Source: Sphingobacteriales bacterium
GTDB lineage: Bacteria; Bacteroidota; Bacteroidia; Chitinophagales; Chitinophagaceae
DNA length: 45,823 nucleotides
Assembly (NCBI GenBank): GCA_016185185.1
Contig: JACPOD010000064.1
Coordinates: 1 to 45,823, forward strand
Reading direction: 5' to 3'
Shown here: positions 24,975 through 34,076 of the stretch, in pieces
Position numbering within the stretch: position 1 is the first letter of the stretch
Layout: the number at the start of each line of letters is the position of its first letter
Notes under the pieces: generated by a model
Told to the model about the DNA's origin: nothing
Seen by the model: the letters and a program-made list of their open reading frames with translations, nothing else
Database searches by the model: none
Program-made: the position numbers and the translations under genes

Positions 24975-27065
24975 ATGCCTTATATAAAATACACCTGGAA
25001 AGAAGCTCCATTCATTCGTCTTATCATTCCACTGATAGCAGGCATTCTTTTGCAATGGAACTTGAATATTACCTCAACAATTGCATGGACAATACTCATT
25101 ACTTCACTTATAGCTTTCATCGTATTCTCTTTTGCCAAAGTTGGTTTTCTTTTCAAATGGAATAAACTAAATGGTGTATCTATCAACTTGCTACTGATTG
25201 CACTGGGCATGTTGCTGAGTTATTATAAGAACATGGCTCATCAGCAAAACTGGATCAGCAAGTTTTATCAGCCTGGACAAGCAATGAAGTTGACACTGGA
25301 GGAACCATTATCAGAAAAAGCAAAATCCTATAAATCAGTCGCATCAGTTCTATTGCTGCCAGATAGTAATGATGCCAAACCGGTTAAGGGAAATATCGTC
25401 CTCTATTTCCAGAAAGCCAGCAGTATTTTAAATTTGGATTATGGTTCTCAAATCATCATCACTAAGAATCTTCAGCCAATAAAGAACTCTAATAATCCCG
25501 GCACTTTTAATTATGAACGTTATGCTGCCTTCCAGGATATTTATTACCAGGTTTATTTAAAGCCAAACGAATTTGTTATACTGAATACAAAAGAGGAGAA
25601 TGCATTCAGCAAATTCATTTTTCAGACAAGAAAGAAAATAGTTTCCATTCTCAGCACCTACATTCCAGGCGATAAAGAAAGTGGTTTGGCCGAAGCATTG
25701 CTTATTGGCTACAAAGATGATTTGGATATGACGCTGGTGCAATCTTATTCCAATACTGGTGTGGTGCATGTGGTGGCTATCTCCGGTTTGCATTTGGGCT
25801 TAATATATTGGCTGCTCAACTTATTACTAAAACCATTTTATAAAAGAAAACACACCCGGTGGTTGAAACCTGTTTTAGTAATAGCCGGTTTATGGCTTTT
25901 TGCTATTTTAGCCGGGGCTGGTCCATCTGTTATTCGTTCAGCGGTAATGTTTACCTGCATCGTTATTGGTGAAAGTTTAAAAAGACCCACTTCTATTTAC
26001 AACACCTTAGCAGCATCAGCATTTCTGTTGCTCAGTTATAACCCATTCTGGTTATGGGATGTAGGCTTTCAATTATCGTATGCAGCTGTACTGAGTATCG
26101 TAATTTTTATGAAACCAATTTATGACTGGTTTTATATTCAAAATAAAATGCTTGACTTTATTTGGAAACTGAATACTATAACCATCGCTGCGCAAATATT
26201 AACGGTGCCGGTAAGCATTTATCATTTTCACCAGTTTCCTAATTATTTTTTATTTACCAATATCCTTGCTGTTCCATTATCCAGCTTAATTGTTTTAGGT
26301 GAAATATTATTATGCACTGTTTCCATCATTCCATTGCTGGCAAAATATGCTGGTATTGCACTGCATTGGTTAATATGGGTGATGAATAGTTTTGTGGAGC
26401 ATATGGGAAGTCTTCCATTTTCCCTTTGGGATAGTTTGTACTTCAGTATTCCTCAATTGATTTTATTATATGCCGCTATTATTGGTTTATCATTTTGGTT
26501 ACTTCAAAAAACAAAAACAGGATTAAAAGCAGGATTGATTTTCTTTATAGGATTTATGATGTTAAGAAGCTGGTCATTTTATCAGTCATCACAGCAACAA
26601 AAAATAATTGTGTACAATGTTCCTCAGCACACGGCAATTGATTTTATAAATGGAAGAGAATATGGATTTGTTGGCGACAGTATTTTACTGGAAGATGATT
26701 TTCTCCGCAACTTTCATCTGAAGCCTTCGAGGATATTGCACCGGATGAATTTAACAGATTCACTCAATACATTAAGTACTACAAACAATTATTTCCTCTT
26801 TGGCGATAAAAAAATTTTATTGATTGACACAAATTATCGCTTTGAGCCACTACCTGAAAAAATAAAAGCAGATATCGTCATCCTCTCTAAAAATCCCAAA
26901 CTATATATTAATAATTTGCTTAAATCGGTTGACTGTAAGCAAATCATCATTGATGCTTCCAATTCAAAATGGAAAGTGGACAAATGGCAGCAGGATTGCT
27001 CAAATGCAGGCCTGCCCTGCTTTTCGGTTGTTGATAAAGGGGCTTTTGTGATGAACTTCCGTTAA
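24975..27065 (+). CDS. comEC: ComEC/Rec2 family competence membrane protein
   Basis: A 696-residue inner-membrane protein expected to form the channel for single-stranded DNA during natural transformation. The N-terminal region has two membrane helices and a soluble OB-like DUF4131 segment (residues about 50-220). The Competence domain follows, with HVVAISGLHLGLIYWLL, GAGPSVIRSAVMF, and about eight further helices to residue 530. The last ~150 residues (KIIVYNVPQHTAIDFI...) are short and show no HxHxDH motif, so the C-terminal metallo-beta-lactamase domain of Bacillus ComEC seems absent or degenerate, as I recall for many Bacteroidota. The start at 24975 is immediately after the right REP element. 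The stop overlaps the purH promoter. Confidence 0.93.
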   Translation: MPYIKYTWKEAPFIRLIIPLIAGILLQWNLNITSTIAWTILITSLIAFIVFSFAKVGFLFKWNKLNGVSINLLLIALGMLLSYYKNMAHQQNWISKFYQPGQAMKLTLEEPLSEKAKSYKSVASVLLLPDSNDAKPVKGNIVLYFQKASSILNLDYGSQIIITKNLQPIKNSNNPGTFNYERYAAFQDIYYQVYLKPNEFVILNTKEENAFSKFIFQTRKKIVSILSTYIPGDKESGLAEALLIGYKDDLDMTLVQSYSNTGVVHVVAISGLHLGLIYWLLNLLLKPFYKRKHTRWLKPVLVIAGLWLFAILAGAGPSVIRSAVMFTCIVIGESLKRPTSIYNTLAASAFLLLSYNPFWLWDVGFQLSYAAVLSIVIFMKPIYDWFYIQNKMLDFIWKLNTITIAAQILTVPVSIYHFHQFPNYFLFTNILAVPLSSLIVLGEILLCTVSIIPLLAKYAGIALHWLIWVMNSFVEHMGSLPFSLWDSLYFSIPQLILLYAAIIGLSFWLLQKTKTGLKAGLIFFIGFMMLRSWSFYQSSQQQKIIVYNVPQHTAIDFINGREYGFVGDSILLEDDFLRNFHLKPSRILHRMNLTDSLNTLSTTNNYFLFGDKKILLIDTNYRFEPLPEKIKADIVILSKNPKLYINNLLKSVDCKQIIIDASNSKWKVDKWQQDCSNAGLPCFSVVDKGAFVMNFR

Positions 27066-27075
27066 ATTACCTTTG
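27046..27075 (+). promoter_or_regulatory. purH promoter
   Basis: TTG at 27046-27048, a 19-base spacer and TACCTTTG at 27068-27075 match the Bacteroidota consensus closely. It overlaps the end of comEC. The expected transcript start near 27082 leaves a leader of about 65 bases before the purH ATG. Confidence 0.75.
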
Positions 27076-27080
27076 CGCCT

Positions 27081-27108
27081 GCCCGCCGAAGTAATAACAA
27101 AGGAGGGC
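27081..27108. repeat. Imperfect palindrome in the purH leader
   Basis: GCCCGCC (27081-27087) and GGAGGGC (27102-27108) pair at six of seven positions around GAAGTAATAACAAA. The style (CCTGCCCGCCGAAG...GGAGGGC) resembles dispersed repeats of Bacteroidota. It would begin at the very 5' end of the purH mRNA. I see no purine-riboswitch fold. Confidence 0.4.
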
Positions 27109-27146
27109 CACCTTGCTTGCCGTATCCCATTCAATCTTCAAATTTT

Positions 27147-28652
27147 ATGAACAAAAAAATTCAGTCAGCACTTATTTCCGTTTTTTATAAAGACGGGCTT
27201 GAAACTATTGTACAGCAACTGCATTCACTCGGTATAACCATTTATTCAACGGGTGGCACTCAAAAGTTTATAGAACAATTGAACATCCCGGTAATAACAG
27301 CCGAATCTGTAACAGGTTATCCTTCTATTTTAGGAGGAAGAGTAAAAACATTACATCCTTCTGTATTTGGTGGTATATTGGGCAGAAGAGATAATGAAAC
27401 AGATGTACAGGAGATGAAGCAATTCAGCATTCCGGAAATTGATCTGGTGATCGTGGATCTGTATCCTTTTGAAGAAACTGTTGCTTCCACCACTGATGAA
27501 AAATTAATCATTGAAAAAATTGATATCGGCGGACCTTCTATGATCCGTGCCGCCGCCAAAAATCATAAAGATGTGGTAGTGGTCGCCAGCAAAGCAGATT
27601 ACTCATTGCTGGAACAAATACTGGCAGAACAAAAAGGTGAAACAAGTTTAGAACAAAGAAGAACATTTGCTGCCAAAGCATTTGATGTGTGTACTGGTTA
27701 TGATATTGCTATCTCCAATTATTTTAATCAAACCAGTTTCTCAAATCCTTTCGGCGCTAAAAAGAATGTGTTGCGTTATGGAGAAAATCCGCATCAGCAG
27801 GGAATTTTTTATGGCAACTTAGAGGATGTGTTTGAAAAACTGCATGGAAAAGAATTATCATATAACAATTTAGTAGATGTAGATGCTGCCGTACAGATAA
27901 TAAAAGAATTTACTGAAACAACTTTTGCTATCATCAAACACACCAATGTGTGCGGTATTGCATCAAGAAATACAGTTAAAGAAAGCTGGGATGCAGCATT
28001 AGCCGGCGATCCTGAAAGTGCCTTTGGTGGTGTATTAGTTTGTAACGGCACTATTGATAAAGCAACTGCCGAAGCTATCAATGAAATTTTCTTTGAAGTA
28101 TTGATCGCTAACAATTTTGATGCAGATGCATTAGCTGTATTACAAACGAAGAAAAACCGCATCCTATTAAAACAAAAACCAGCGGCATTACCCACCCATC
28201 AATACAAAACTGTTTTGAACGGGATACTTACACAACAAAATGATGTGGGTAATTATACCGATTGGAAAGAAAGTGGTGGAAGAGAAACATCTGCAACCGA
28301 AAAAGAAGACCTGATCTTTGCCAATATTGTTTGCAAGCATTTAAAATCAAATGCCATTGCTTTGGTAAAGAACAAACAACTCTCCGGCAAAGGTTGCGGA
28401 CAAACCAGTCGCATTGACTCTTTAAGACAGGCAGTTGAAAAAGCCAAACAATTTAATTTTGATTTGCATGGTGCGGTAATGGCCAGTGATGCGTTCTTCC
28501 CTTTCAATGATTGTGTAAAGCTGGGGCATGAAGCAGGCATTACTGCTTTCATTCAACCGGGCGGTTCTATTCGTGATAACGACTCCATTGAATATTGTAA
28601 ACAAAACAACCTGGCAATGGTAATAACAGGCTTAAGACATTTTAAACACTAA
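27147..28652 (+). CDS. purH: Bifunctional AICAR formyltransferase / IMP cyclohydrolase
   Basis: 501 residues. It performs the last two steps of IMP synthesis. The N-terminal MGS-like IMP cyclohydrolase domain has GITIYSTGGTQKFIEQ, TGYPSILGGRVKTLHP and IDIGGPSMIRAAAKNH. The AICAR transformylase domain starts near residue 200 with LRYGENPHQQG and includes IKHTNVCGIA, SAFGGV, ALVKNKQLSGKGCGQTSRID, MASDAFFPF and FIQPGGSIRD, with the catalytic Lys-His-type residues in place. Start: ATG 27147 (MNKKIQSALISVFYKD); an upstream frame opening at 27117 lies in the leader. Length is normal. It has its own promoter and is followed by the EamA gene 35 bases later. Confidence 0.97.
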   Translation: MNKKIQSALISVFYKDGLETIVQQLHSLGITIYSTGGTQKFIEQLNIPVITAESVTGYPSILGGRVKTLHPSVFGGILGRRDNETDVQEMKQFSIPEIDLVIVDLYPFEETVASTTDEKLIIEKIDIGGPSMIRAAAKNHKDVVVVASKADYSLLEQILAEQKGETSLEQRRTFAAKAFDVCTGYDIAISNYFNQTSFSNPFGAKKNVLRYGENPHQQGIFYGNLEDVFEKLHGKELSYNNLVDVDAAVQIIKEFTETTFAIIKHTNVCGIASRNTVKESWDAALAGDPESAFGGVLVCNGTIDKATAEAINEIFFEVLIANNFDADALAVLQTKKNRILLKQKPAALPTHQYKTVLNGILTQQNDVGNYTDWKESGGRETSATEKEDLIFANIVCKHLKSNAIALVKNKQLSGKGCGQTSRIDSLRQAVEKAKQFNFDLHGAVMASDAFFPFNDCVKLGHEAGITAFIQPGGSIRDNDSIEYCKQNNLAMVITGLRHFKH

Positions 28653-28687
28653 GTTTTCTTAGTTTAAGAAACAGCAGCAAAAAATTC

Positions 28688-29617
28688 ATGTCGCATCAGC
28701 ACAGAAAAAGAGCGTTAGCTTCCGTTGCACTTATCAGCTTTACATGGGGAACAACCTGGTTAGCCTCCAAGTTAGCGGTAACAGAATATCATATGCCTCC
28801 TTTGCAAACCGGAGCGTTGAGGTTTACGCTGGCAGGAATTATTTTTCTTACTTATTTTTTTATACGTGGCTACCGGTTACCAGGCCTAAAGCAACTGGGT
28901 AAACTAATTATTTTAAGTTGTTTCTTTCTTGTATTCAGCAATGGACTTACTTTGCAAGCATTGGCTTTTCCCGGCATGAGCAGCGGTATTGGTTCTGTTG
29001 TAGGTGCAACGGTTCCTTTATGGGTTGCAATGCTCAGTATTTTTATTCTTCGGAATCAAAAACTCACCATTCAAATTTTTATTGGTCTCATACTTGGATT
29101 TGGTGGTATTATCATCATTTTTGCCGACGATCTTCATGCTTTTGCCAACCCCAAATTTGAAAAATCAATTTTATTGCTTGTACTGGCATCTTTATCCTGG
29201 AGCATTGGTACTTTATTTAATGCTAAAAAAGATAAAACGATTGATCCATTTTACAGTCTTGGCTGGCAAATGTTTTTATGCGGGTTATTATTATTTGTGT
29301 GGTCGTATAAAATTGAAACAATGGTTCCGCTAACTTCCATTGATTATCATGTTTGGTTATGTATTGCGTATCTGATCATAATTGGTTCAGCTATATCGTT
29401 TGTGGCCTATATTTACGCATTAAAACATTTGCCTGCTGCACAGGTATCTATCTATGCCTATATTAATCCAATCATTGCATTAATACTTGGCTTTTTCTGG
29501 AGGCATGAACAGCTTAACTGGTATATTGCTTTAGGAGCACTGGTAACCTTAATGGGTGTGTACCTTGTAAATAATGCGTTTAATAAACAACCGGAGATAG
29601 AAGATCAGGCAGATTGA
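28688..29617 (+). CDS. EamA family (DMT superfamily) transporter
   Basis: A 309-residue inner-membrane exporter of the drug/metabolite transporter type. There are ten hydrophobic segments in two EamA halves: the first contains FTWGTTWLASKLAV and GTVVP-like VVGATVPLWVAML; the second begins near residue 158 with SWSIGTLFNAKK and includes QVSIYAYINPIIALILGF. The substrate cannot be predicted. It is 35 bases after purH in the same direction and may be read from the purH promoter. The last 13 bases overlap the convergent deacetylase-like gene. Confidence 0.9.
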   Translation: MSHQHRKRALASVALISFTWGTTWLASKLAVTEYHMPPLQTGALRFTLAGIIFLTYFFIRGYRLPGLKQLGKLIILSCFFLVFSNGLTLQALAFPGMSSGIGSVVGATVPLWVAMLSIFILRNQKLTIQIFIGLILGFGGIIIIFADDLHAFANPKFEKSILLLVLASLSWSIGTLFNAKKDKTIDPFYSLGWQMFLCGLLLFVWSYKIETMVPLTSIDYHVWLCIAYLIIIGSAISFVAYIYALKHLPAAQVSIYAYINPIIALILGFFWRHEQLNWYIALGALVTLMGVYLVNNAFNKQPEIEDQAD

Positions 29618-30939
29618 TGAAAGTCCCAGTACATATCTTCTCTTAAAAACAATTCATACATTCCTTTCCACCCGGAAAACATGGGATCTGTTCCAAGAAA
29701 ATGGTTGTGCCAAATAGTGACAAAAGTGCCGTTTACTTTATTAACTGCTGCATAAAGTTGCTGCATTTCTTTATATGCCTGTTCTGTTGTTTGTTTTAAT
29801 TCATAAAAAGAATTGGCGTCCATAAAACAAAATGGGTAAATAGTAAGATTTGTAGTTTCATTTTTTGACAGATCAAACCATTTAAAAGGAGAAGCAACAG
29901 ATGCCCGGAAACCATTAATAGTTCCATAACCCATAGAGAAATCTAACTCTATACCTTCCTTTACCAGTCGCTGATAGGTTTCAGGTAATTTCATTTTTAT
30001 ATAATGCTGGCGGCTGATAACAATGTTCCGGTTGCCTGCGAGCATTCCCATTGTTTCAATTTCTTTCCGCAGTATTGTTTCGCTTTCGTTACTCTTCCAC
30101 GACGGATGAACACCTACAAAATATTTTTCAGCATGGCGTTTAATCAGCTGCTGAAATTCCTCGTTATCCGGTGAAATATTTTTATCATACCCTTCCTGCT
30201 TTTCTGCCACAAGAAAAAAATAAACAGGGAGTAAATTTAATTCTTCGTGTATATCGTCGAGCCACTCGTAACAATCAAATGGATCTTGCTCATCACCCTG
30301 TACTACTTCAATGCGTTTTTTTAACATAGTCCATTCGCCTTTGAATACATTTTTTAAAAAACCACCGGTATTTCTTTTTACTCCTTTATTACGGAAAGAG
30401 AAAGCGATATCAATATCGTATGTGGGAATAAACCTAAAATCATTAGCCGGTAATTTTAGTGAAGGAAATATAAGACGTAATGTTTTTTTTAATTCCTCCG
30501 ACCAGATATTAACCAATGGCAAATGAAGAAAATTTTCTTTATACGATAATGATGCGGTGTGCGGAAAACGGCCATACTCATCTTCATCAAAAGGCAAATA
30601 TTCTTCGTACCGGCTGACCAAATAAAAAGAAGCAGCAAAAACATCAAAGCCGATATCGCCTTCTGTTTGAAAAAAAACGTTTACCCCATTATTATTTGAA
30701 CAGGTTATAGACTGGGGTTGAATGCTGTTTTCAAAAAGTAATCCATGCGGAACTATATGCAGTTCTTTGTCATCAACAGGTTCTTTACTGTAGTTTATTT
30801 TGGGGCCCGTGTGTGACTGATAAACCGATTTATCTGTTGTAATATCAGGCTGCACACAACATAATTGCCGCAACAATAAATCTGTGATGTATTGAAATCT
30901 TGATGTGTTATTTTCTGTAAAAACCAATATCATTTGCAT
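29605..30939 (-). CDS. Polysaccharide-deacetylase-fold protein with N-terminal DUF7033-like domain
   Basis: 444 residues, no signal peptide. The N-terminal ~130 residues include DVFAASFYLVSRYEEYLPF, typical of the DUF7033 region that precedes these deacetylases in Bacteroidota. From about residue 165 the NodB-like fold follows, with the metal aspartates in FIPTYDIDIAF, the VGVHPSWKSN block and WHNHFLG near the end. Related proteins are annotated as polysaccharide deacetylases and may remove N-acetyl groups from glycans. The substrate is unknown and the lack of a signal suggests cytoplasmic action. The start ATG 30939 gives MQMILVFTEN; the 3' end overlaps EamA by 13 bases, tail to tail. Confidence 0.8.
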   Translation of the reverse strand: MQMILVFTENNTSRFQYITDLLLRQLCCVQPDITTDKSVYQSHTGPKINYSKEPVDDKELHIVPHGLLFENSIQPQSITCSNNNGVNVFFQTEGDIGFDVFAASFYLVSRYEEYLPFDEDEYGRFPHTASLSYKENFLHLPLVNIWSEELKKTLRLIFPSLKLPANDFRFIPTYDIDIAFSFRNKGVKRNTGGFLKNVFKGEWTMLKKRIEVVQGDEQDPFDCYEWLDDIHEELNLLPVYFFLVAEKQEGYDKNISPDNEEFQQLIKRHAEKYFVGVHPSWKSNESETILRKEIETMGMLAGNRNIVISRQHYIKMKLPETYQRLVKEGIELDFSMGYGTINGFRASVASPFKWFDLSKNETTNLTIYPFCFMDANSFYELKQTTEQAYKEMQQLYAAVNKVNGTFVTIWHNHFLGTDPMFSGWKGMYELFLREDMYWDFHQSA

Positions 30940-31017
30940 CCTGAATAGATATACAATTTAAGGAAGCAGTTGCAAATTGTAAGCAAATATTTTACACACC
31001 GTAAAATTACTGAGCAG

Positions 31018-32397
31018 TTATCGGATACTTTTTTTCTCTTTCCAAAGTTGATTGAATGTTTTTGATGGAAACTGTAATTCACTCCGGTTTTGCTTCCACG
31101 CCTTAAATAAATTATTCACCATCCAGTTCTTCATTTTCTGACTACCAAGATTCATCCACTTACGATTCAGAGATGCTTGTTTCCACACTGCCCATGCTGT
31201 TTTTTCGGCAAATGAATTATCTCCTTCTTCTACTGCTTCGTGACGGTTTTCTAATAACAATTCATGCAGATTAATTTTTACAGCACACACTTCTGTACAA
31301 TTACCACAGAGTGAGGAGGCATAACTTAAATGTTTGTATTCGTCAATCCCTTTTAAATGGGGTGTAATAACGCTGCCAATAGGTCCACTGTAGGTAGTAC
31401 CGTATGCATGTCCTCCAATATTTTTATAAACAGGACAAGCATTCAAACAAGCGCCACAACGAATACAGTATAAACTCTCTCTCGCTTTTTCGTTGGCAAG
31501 AATATTTGTTCTGCCATTATCCAGCAATATCACATACATTTCTTCAGGTCCATCTTTCTCACCTTCTTGCCTGGGGCCGGAAACAATGCTATTATAAACA
31601 GTAATTTTTTGCCCTGTTCCGTAAGTAGCCAGTAAAGGCCAGAACAGTCCCAGGTCACTCATGGAAGGAATTACTTTTTCAATACCAACAATTACAATAT
31701 GTGTTTTTGGAAAAGCACAACTTAATCTTGCATTGCCTTCGTTTTCTGTAACAGCAATACTCCCCGTATCTGCTATTATAAAATTGGCCCCGGTAACGCC
31801 AATTTCTGCCTGCACATATTTTTGACGTAACATATGACGGGCTACCTGTGTTAACTGCTCGGGGTTTAATTTAGGATCTGTACCTAATTTATCAGCAAAG
31901 AGTTTAGCAACATCTTCTTTGCTTTTGTGCATTGCAGGCGTAACAATATGGTAAGGCGCTTCTCCATCGAGCTGCTGAATATATTCGCCCAGATCTGTTT
32001 CCACACTTTCAATATTATTTTTTTCCAGGAAATCATTCAGGTGAATTTCTTCCGTCACCATGGATTTACTCTTTACAATTGTTTTACAGTTTTTCTTTTG
32101 GCAAATGGTCAAAATCTCATCCAGGGCTTGTTGTGCTGTTTCCGCCCAAATAACTTTTCCGCCCCGCCGGGAAAAATTGAGTTCAAAATCTTCCAGTTGT
32201 TTATCCAATGTTTCAATGGCTCTCCATTTTACATTCTTTGCTCTTTCCCTTGCAAGATTTACATCTGCAAACTGCTGTTTTCCCATGGGAACAACAGCAT
32301 TATATTTACCAATATTAAAATTGATTTTGCGGCGATGTTCTTTATCTCCGGCTTTAATGGTACTCTTTGCTATAAATGTTGAAACAATTTCACTCAT
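31018..32397 (-). CDS. lutB: LutB/LldF family iron-sulfur protein
   Basis: 459 residues. With LutA and LutC it oxidises L-lactate to pyruvate. The N-terminal ~300 residues are a LUD domain (IVKSKSMVTEEIHLN, ADTGSIAVTENEGNARL). The C-terminal part has two ferredoxin-type clusters: C311-x2-C314-x2-C317-x3-C321 (CIRCGACLNACPVY) and C364-x2-C367-x3-C371 (CGNCTEVCAVKI), then a helical tail. Length is typical. It follows the DUF3109 gene by 18 bases. lutC is at 11.7-12.4 kb and no lutA is seen here, so the complex members are encoded at separate loci. Confidence 0.93.
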   Translation of the reverse strand: MSEIVSTFIAKSTIKAGDKEHRRKINFNIGKYNAVVPMGKQQFADVNLARERAKNVKWRAIETLDKQLEDFELNFSRRGGKVIWAETAQQALDEILTICQKKNCKTIVKSKSMVTEEIHLNDFLEKNNIESVETDLGEYIQQLDGEAPYHIVTPAMHKSKEDVAKLFADKLGTDPKLNPEQLTQVARHMLRQKYVQAEIGVTGANFIIADTGSIAVTENEGNARLSCAFPKTHIVIVGIEKVIPSMSDLGLFWPLLATYGTGQKITVYNSIVSGPRQEGEKDGPEEMYVILLDNGRTNILANEKARESLYCIRCGACLNACPVYKNIGGHAYGTTYSGPIGSVITPHLKGIDEYKHLSYASSLCGNCTEVCAVKINLHELLLENRHEAVEEGDNSFAEKTAWAVWKQASLNRKWMNLGSQKMKNWMVNNLFKAWKQNRSELQFPSKTFNQLWKEKKSIR

Positions 32398-32415
32398 AAA
32401 TATTTAGTTGAAAAC

Positions 32416-33027
32416 TTACTCTTCTGCCTCCATTCTCTTTTCTTCGTTAAAATAAACAGTTGCTGTGGTCACCAGCATTTCATAAAATTCTTCTCCGAAT
32501 TTTCGTATTAAAGGCTCTTTTAAAAATTCATATACTGGTACTTTTAATTTTTCGCCTAAACCACAGGCAGGTTTACATAATGTTTCCCTTGGAATATAAT
32601 TTACCAGCCAGGTAGTTTTATCTTTTGATTTTTTAGCGATGATAGGAAATAAATGACAGGAAATTGGTTTTTTCCATTTTATTTTTCCATCATAATATGC
32701 CTGCTCAAAAGAACATTTAATCAACCCATTCTTCTCCCGGTAGGCATACACACATATTTCGTTATCACTGGCAAGTGTTGGTGTTACCCAACCAAAATCC
32801 TTGTGATAAACGTATTTACCTTTTGTTTCAATTTCTGTGATTGCTTCTGTAGTAAGGTATGGCTTTACTGTTTCATAAAGTTCCAGTACCAAATCCAGTT
32901 CTTCGTCTGCCAGCGGGGCGCCGGCATCACCTTCTTCACAACAACCACCTTTGCATTTGCTCAAATCACATACAAACTGTTTGGATACCACATCGTCACT
33001 TATTAGTATATTATCTATTGCTATCAC
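32416..33027 (-). CDS. DUF3109 family cysteine-rich protein
   Basis: A 203-residue conserved Bacteroidota protein. Clustered cysteines in FVCDLSKCKGGCCEEGDAG near the N-terminus, then one each in NEICVYAYRE, GLIKCSFEQAY and ISCHLFPI, and two more in LCKPACGLGE, suggest metal or Fe-S binding. The YkgJ-like CxxCxxxCC pattern is similar to proteins that bind zinc or iron. No reaction is known to me. The start is GTG 33027 (no in-frame ATG upstream). A -7 box TACCTTTG lies on the minus strand at 33054-33047. It is followed by lutB after 18 bases, so the two are probably co-transcribed. Confidence 0.88.
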   Translation of the reverse strand: MIAIDNILISDDVVSKQFVCDLSKCKGGCCEEGDAGAPLADEELDLVLELYETVKPYLTTEAITEIETKGKYVYHKDFGWVTPTLASDNEICVYAYREKNGLIKCSFEQAYYDGKIKWKKPISCHLFPIIAKKSKDKTTWLVNYIPRETLCKPACGLGEKLKVPVYEFLKEPLIRKFGEEFYEMLVTTATVYFNEEKRMEAEE

Positions 33028-33046
33028 TGGTAATTCATTAATCAGT

Positions 33047-33054
33047 CAAAGGTA
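33047..33054 (-). promoter_or_regulatory. Candidate -7 box for DUF3109-lutB
   Basis: TACCTTTG on the minus strand, 19 bases before the GTG start, fits TAnnTTTG. No clear TTG lies at the expected -33 position, so this is a partial promoter call. Confidence 0.5.
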
Positions 33055-33153
33055 GCACAGATGAGGTGTATATAGTTGAAGCGTTTAACAAAATGGTAAC
33101 TTTTTAATTATGTAAACAGTATGGGTAATGCATCTGGTTAATAAAGAAACTAT

Positions 33154-33351
33154 ATGAAATACCTGCTGGATTTTTTACTGATATTAATGATGACGGGAAC
33201 AATTAGTACCGTTATGGCGCAAAAACAGGTGGCGGGAAAAATAATTTCTTCCAAAAAAGTGGTTCATATCAGGAAAAGAAATAAAGGCCTGGAAAAACGC
33301 CCGGTTCCAAAAGTTGCCATAAAAAATCTGAAAGCTATTTATGATAACTAA
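33154..33351 (+). CDS. Small exported, highly basic peptide
   Basis: 65 residues: a clear signal peptide (residues 1-22, ending STVMAQ), then a 43-residue mature part, KQVAGKIISSKK followed by VVHIRKRNKGLEKRPVPK and ending LKAIYDN. At least 14 K/R against 3 D/E make it strongly cationic. I know no family. The ATG start, signal peptide and terminator just after it (33379-33404) support a real gene. It is divergent from DUF3109 and convergent with gldD. A role in cell-surface binding or antimicrobial action is only a guess from charge. Confidence 0.6.
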   Translation: MKYLLDFLLILMMTGTISTVMAQKQVAGKIISSKKVVHIRKRNKGLEKRPVPKVAIKNLKAIYDN

Positions 33352-33378
33352 TTAAGGTTTACACATAGGTTTACAAGT

Positions 33379-33404
33379 AGCCGTCCTGATTCTTCAGGAT
33401 GGCT
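33379..33404. terminator. Bidirectional terminator between the small peptide gene and gldD
   Basis: AGCCGTCCTGA (33379-33389) pairs with TCAGGATGGCT (33394-33404), ten of eleven positions, followed on the plus strand by TTATTTTTT. It ends right at the gldD stop codon and can serve both convergent genes. Confidence 0.85.
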
Positions 33405-34061
33405 TTATTTTTTCCAGCGAAGGGAATTTATCAGTTGTTTAATATCCTGGAAGAGGAATTGACTGACAGGTTTTACAGAATCCTCATTTGGGGTGGCATT
33501 GAAGTACAGAGCTCCACGGATAAAGTTCCTGGTCGAATCTGTAAGATAAAACTGTTTGAGAGATGCTGCATTACCGCCCACTTCAAAAATAAATCCATTT
33601 ACGCCAGGAGAAGGATGAATTTCTATTTCATCAATTGAATTTGCTTTAATGGAATGTTTATTCGTTAGAGCAAATGCATCGTTAATCAATTTGCTGAGTG
33701 TGTTTATGCCAACCGAATCTTTATAGCCGGCTGCTGTCTTCTCTTTAAATAAAACTTTTTCATTTATACTCAGGTAACTCAAATAAATTTTGGCATCGTA
33801 CTGAGGAAAGTCAATATTAATCCAAAAGGGATTTTGGGGTTTATCATCAAAAAAAGTGCTGTCCTGTGTTATGGTTCCGTAGGTGGGATAATCAAAACTG
33901 TAAGGAAAATCCTGTCTGTTAAATGATCTGTATTCTTTTTTTTGAGGGAGATCAATCCTGTAGTAGCCACGTGGTTTTGAAGTTGAATCTGAATTGCATG
34001 AAACCAGGATTGCACCAAAGAATATTACAGAAATAAATAGAAGAAAAAAAGATTTTTTCAT
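33405..34061 (-). CDS. gldD: Gliding motility lipoprotein GldD
   Basis: 218 residues with lipobox ILVSC (C22), so an envelope lipoprotein. The KPRGYYRIDLPQKKEYRSF block and PQNPFWINIDFPQYDAKIYLSY are characteristic of GldD, one of the lipoproteins needed for gliding and T9SS function in Flavobacterium johnsoniae. It lies 15 bases after gldE on the same strand, the usual gldE-gldD-type pairing. Length is normal. The presence of gldD and gldE alone does not prove that this organism glides. Confidence 0.93.
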   Translation of the reverse strand: MKKSFFLLFISVIFFGAILVSCNSDSTSKPRGYYRIDLPQKKEYRSFNRQDFPYSFDYPTYGTITQDSTFFDDKPQNPFWINIDFPQYDAKIYLSYLSINEKVLFKEKTAAGYKDSVGINTLSKLINDAFALTNKHSIKANSIDEIEIHPSPGVNGFIFEVGGNAASLKQFYLTDSTRNFIRGALYFNATPNEDSVKPVSQFLFQDIKQLINSLRWKK

Positions 34062-34076
34062 CAGTCAAATTTACAA

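Noticed and set aside
27076-27146. Purine riboswitch in the purH leader
   Set aside because: The leader is about 65 bases and lacks the paired P1-P3 architecture; only a simple imperfect hairpin is present.
28649-28673. Terminator after purH (CTAAG/CTTAG)
   Set aside because: The stem is only five AT-rich base pairs; read-through into the EamA gene is more likely.
11719-32397. A lutABC lactate-utilisation operon
   Set aside because: lutC and lutB are 19 kb apart in different transcripts and no lutA is present in the window.
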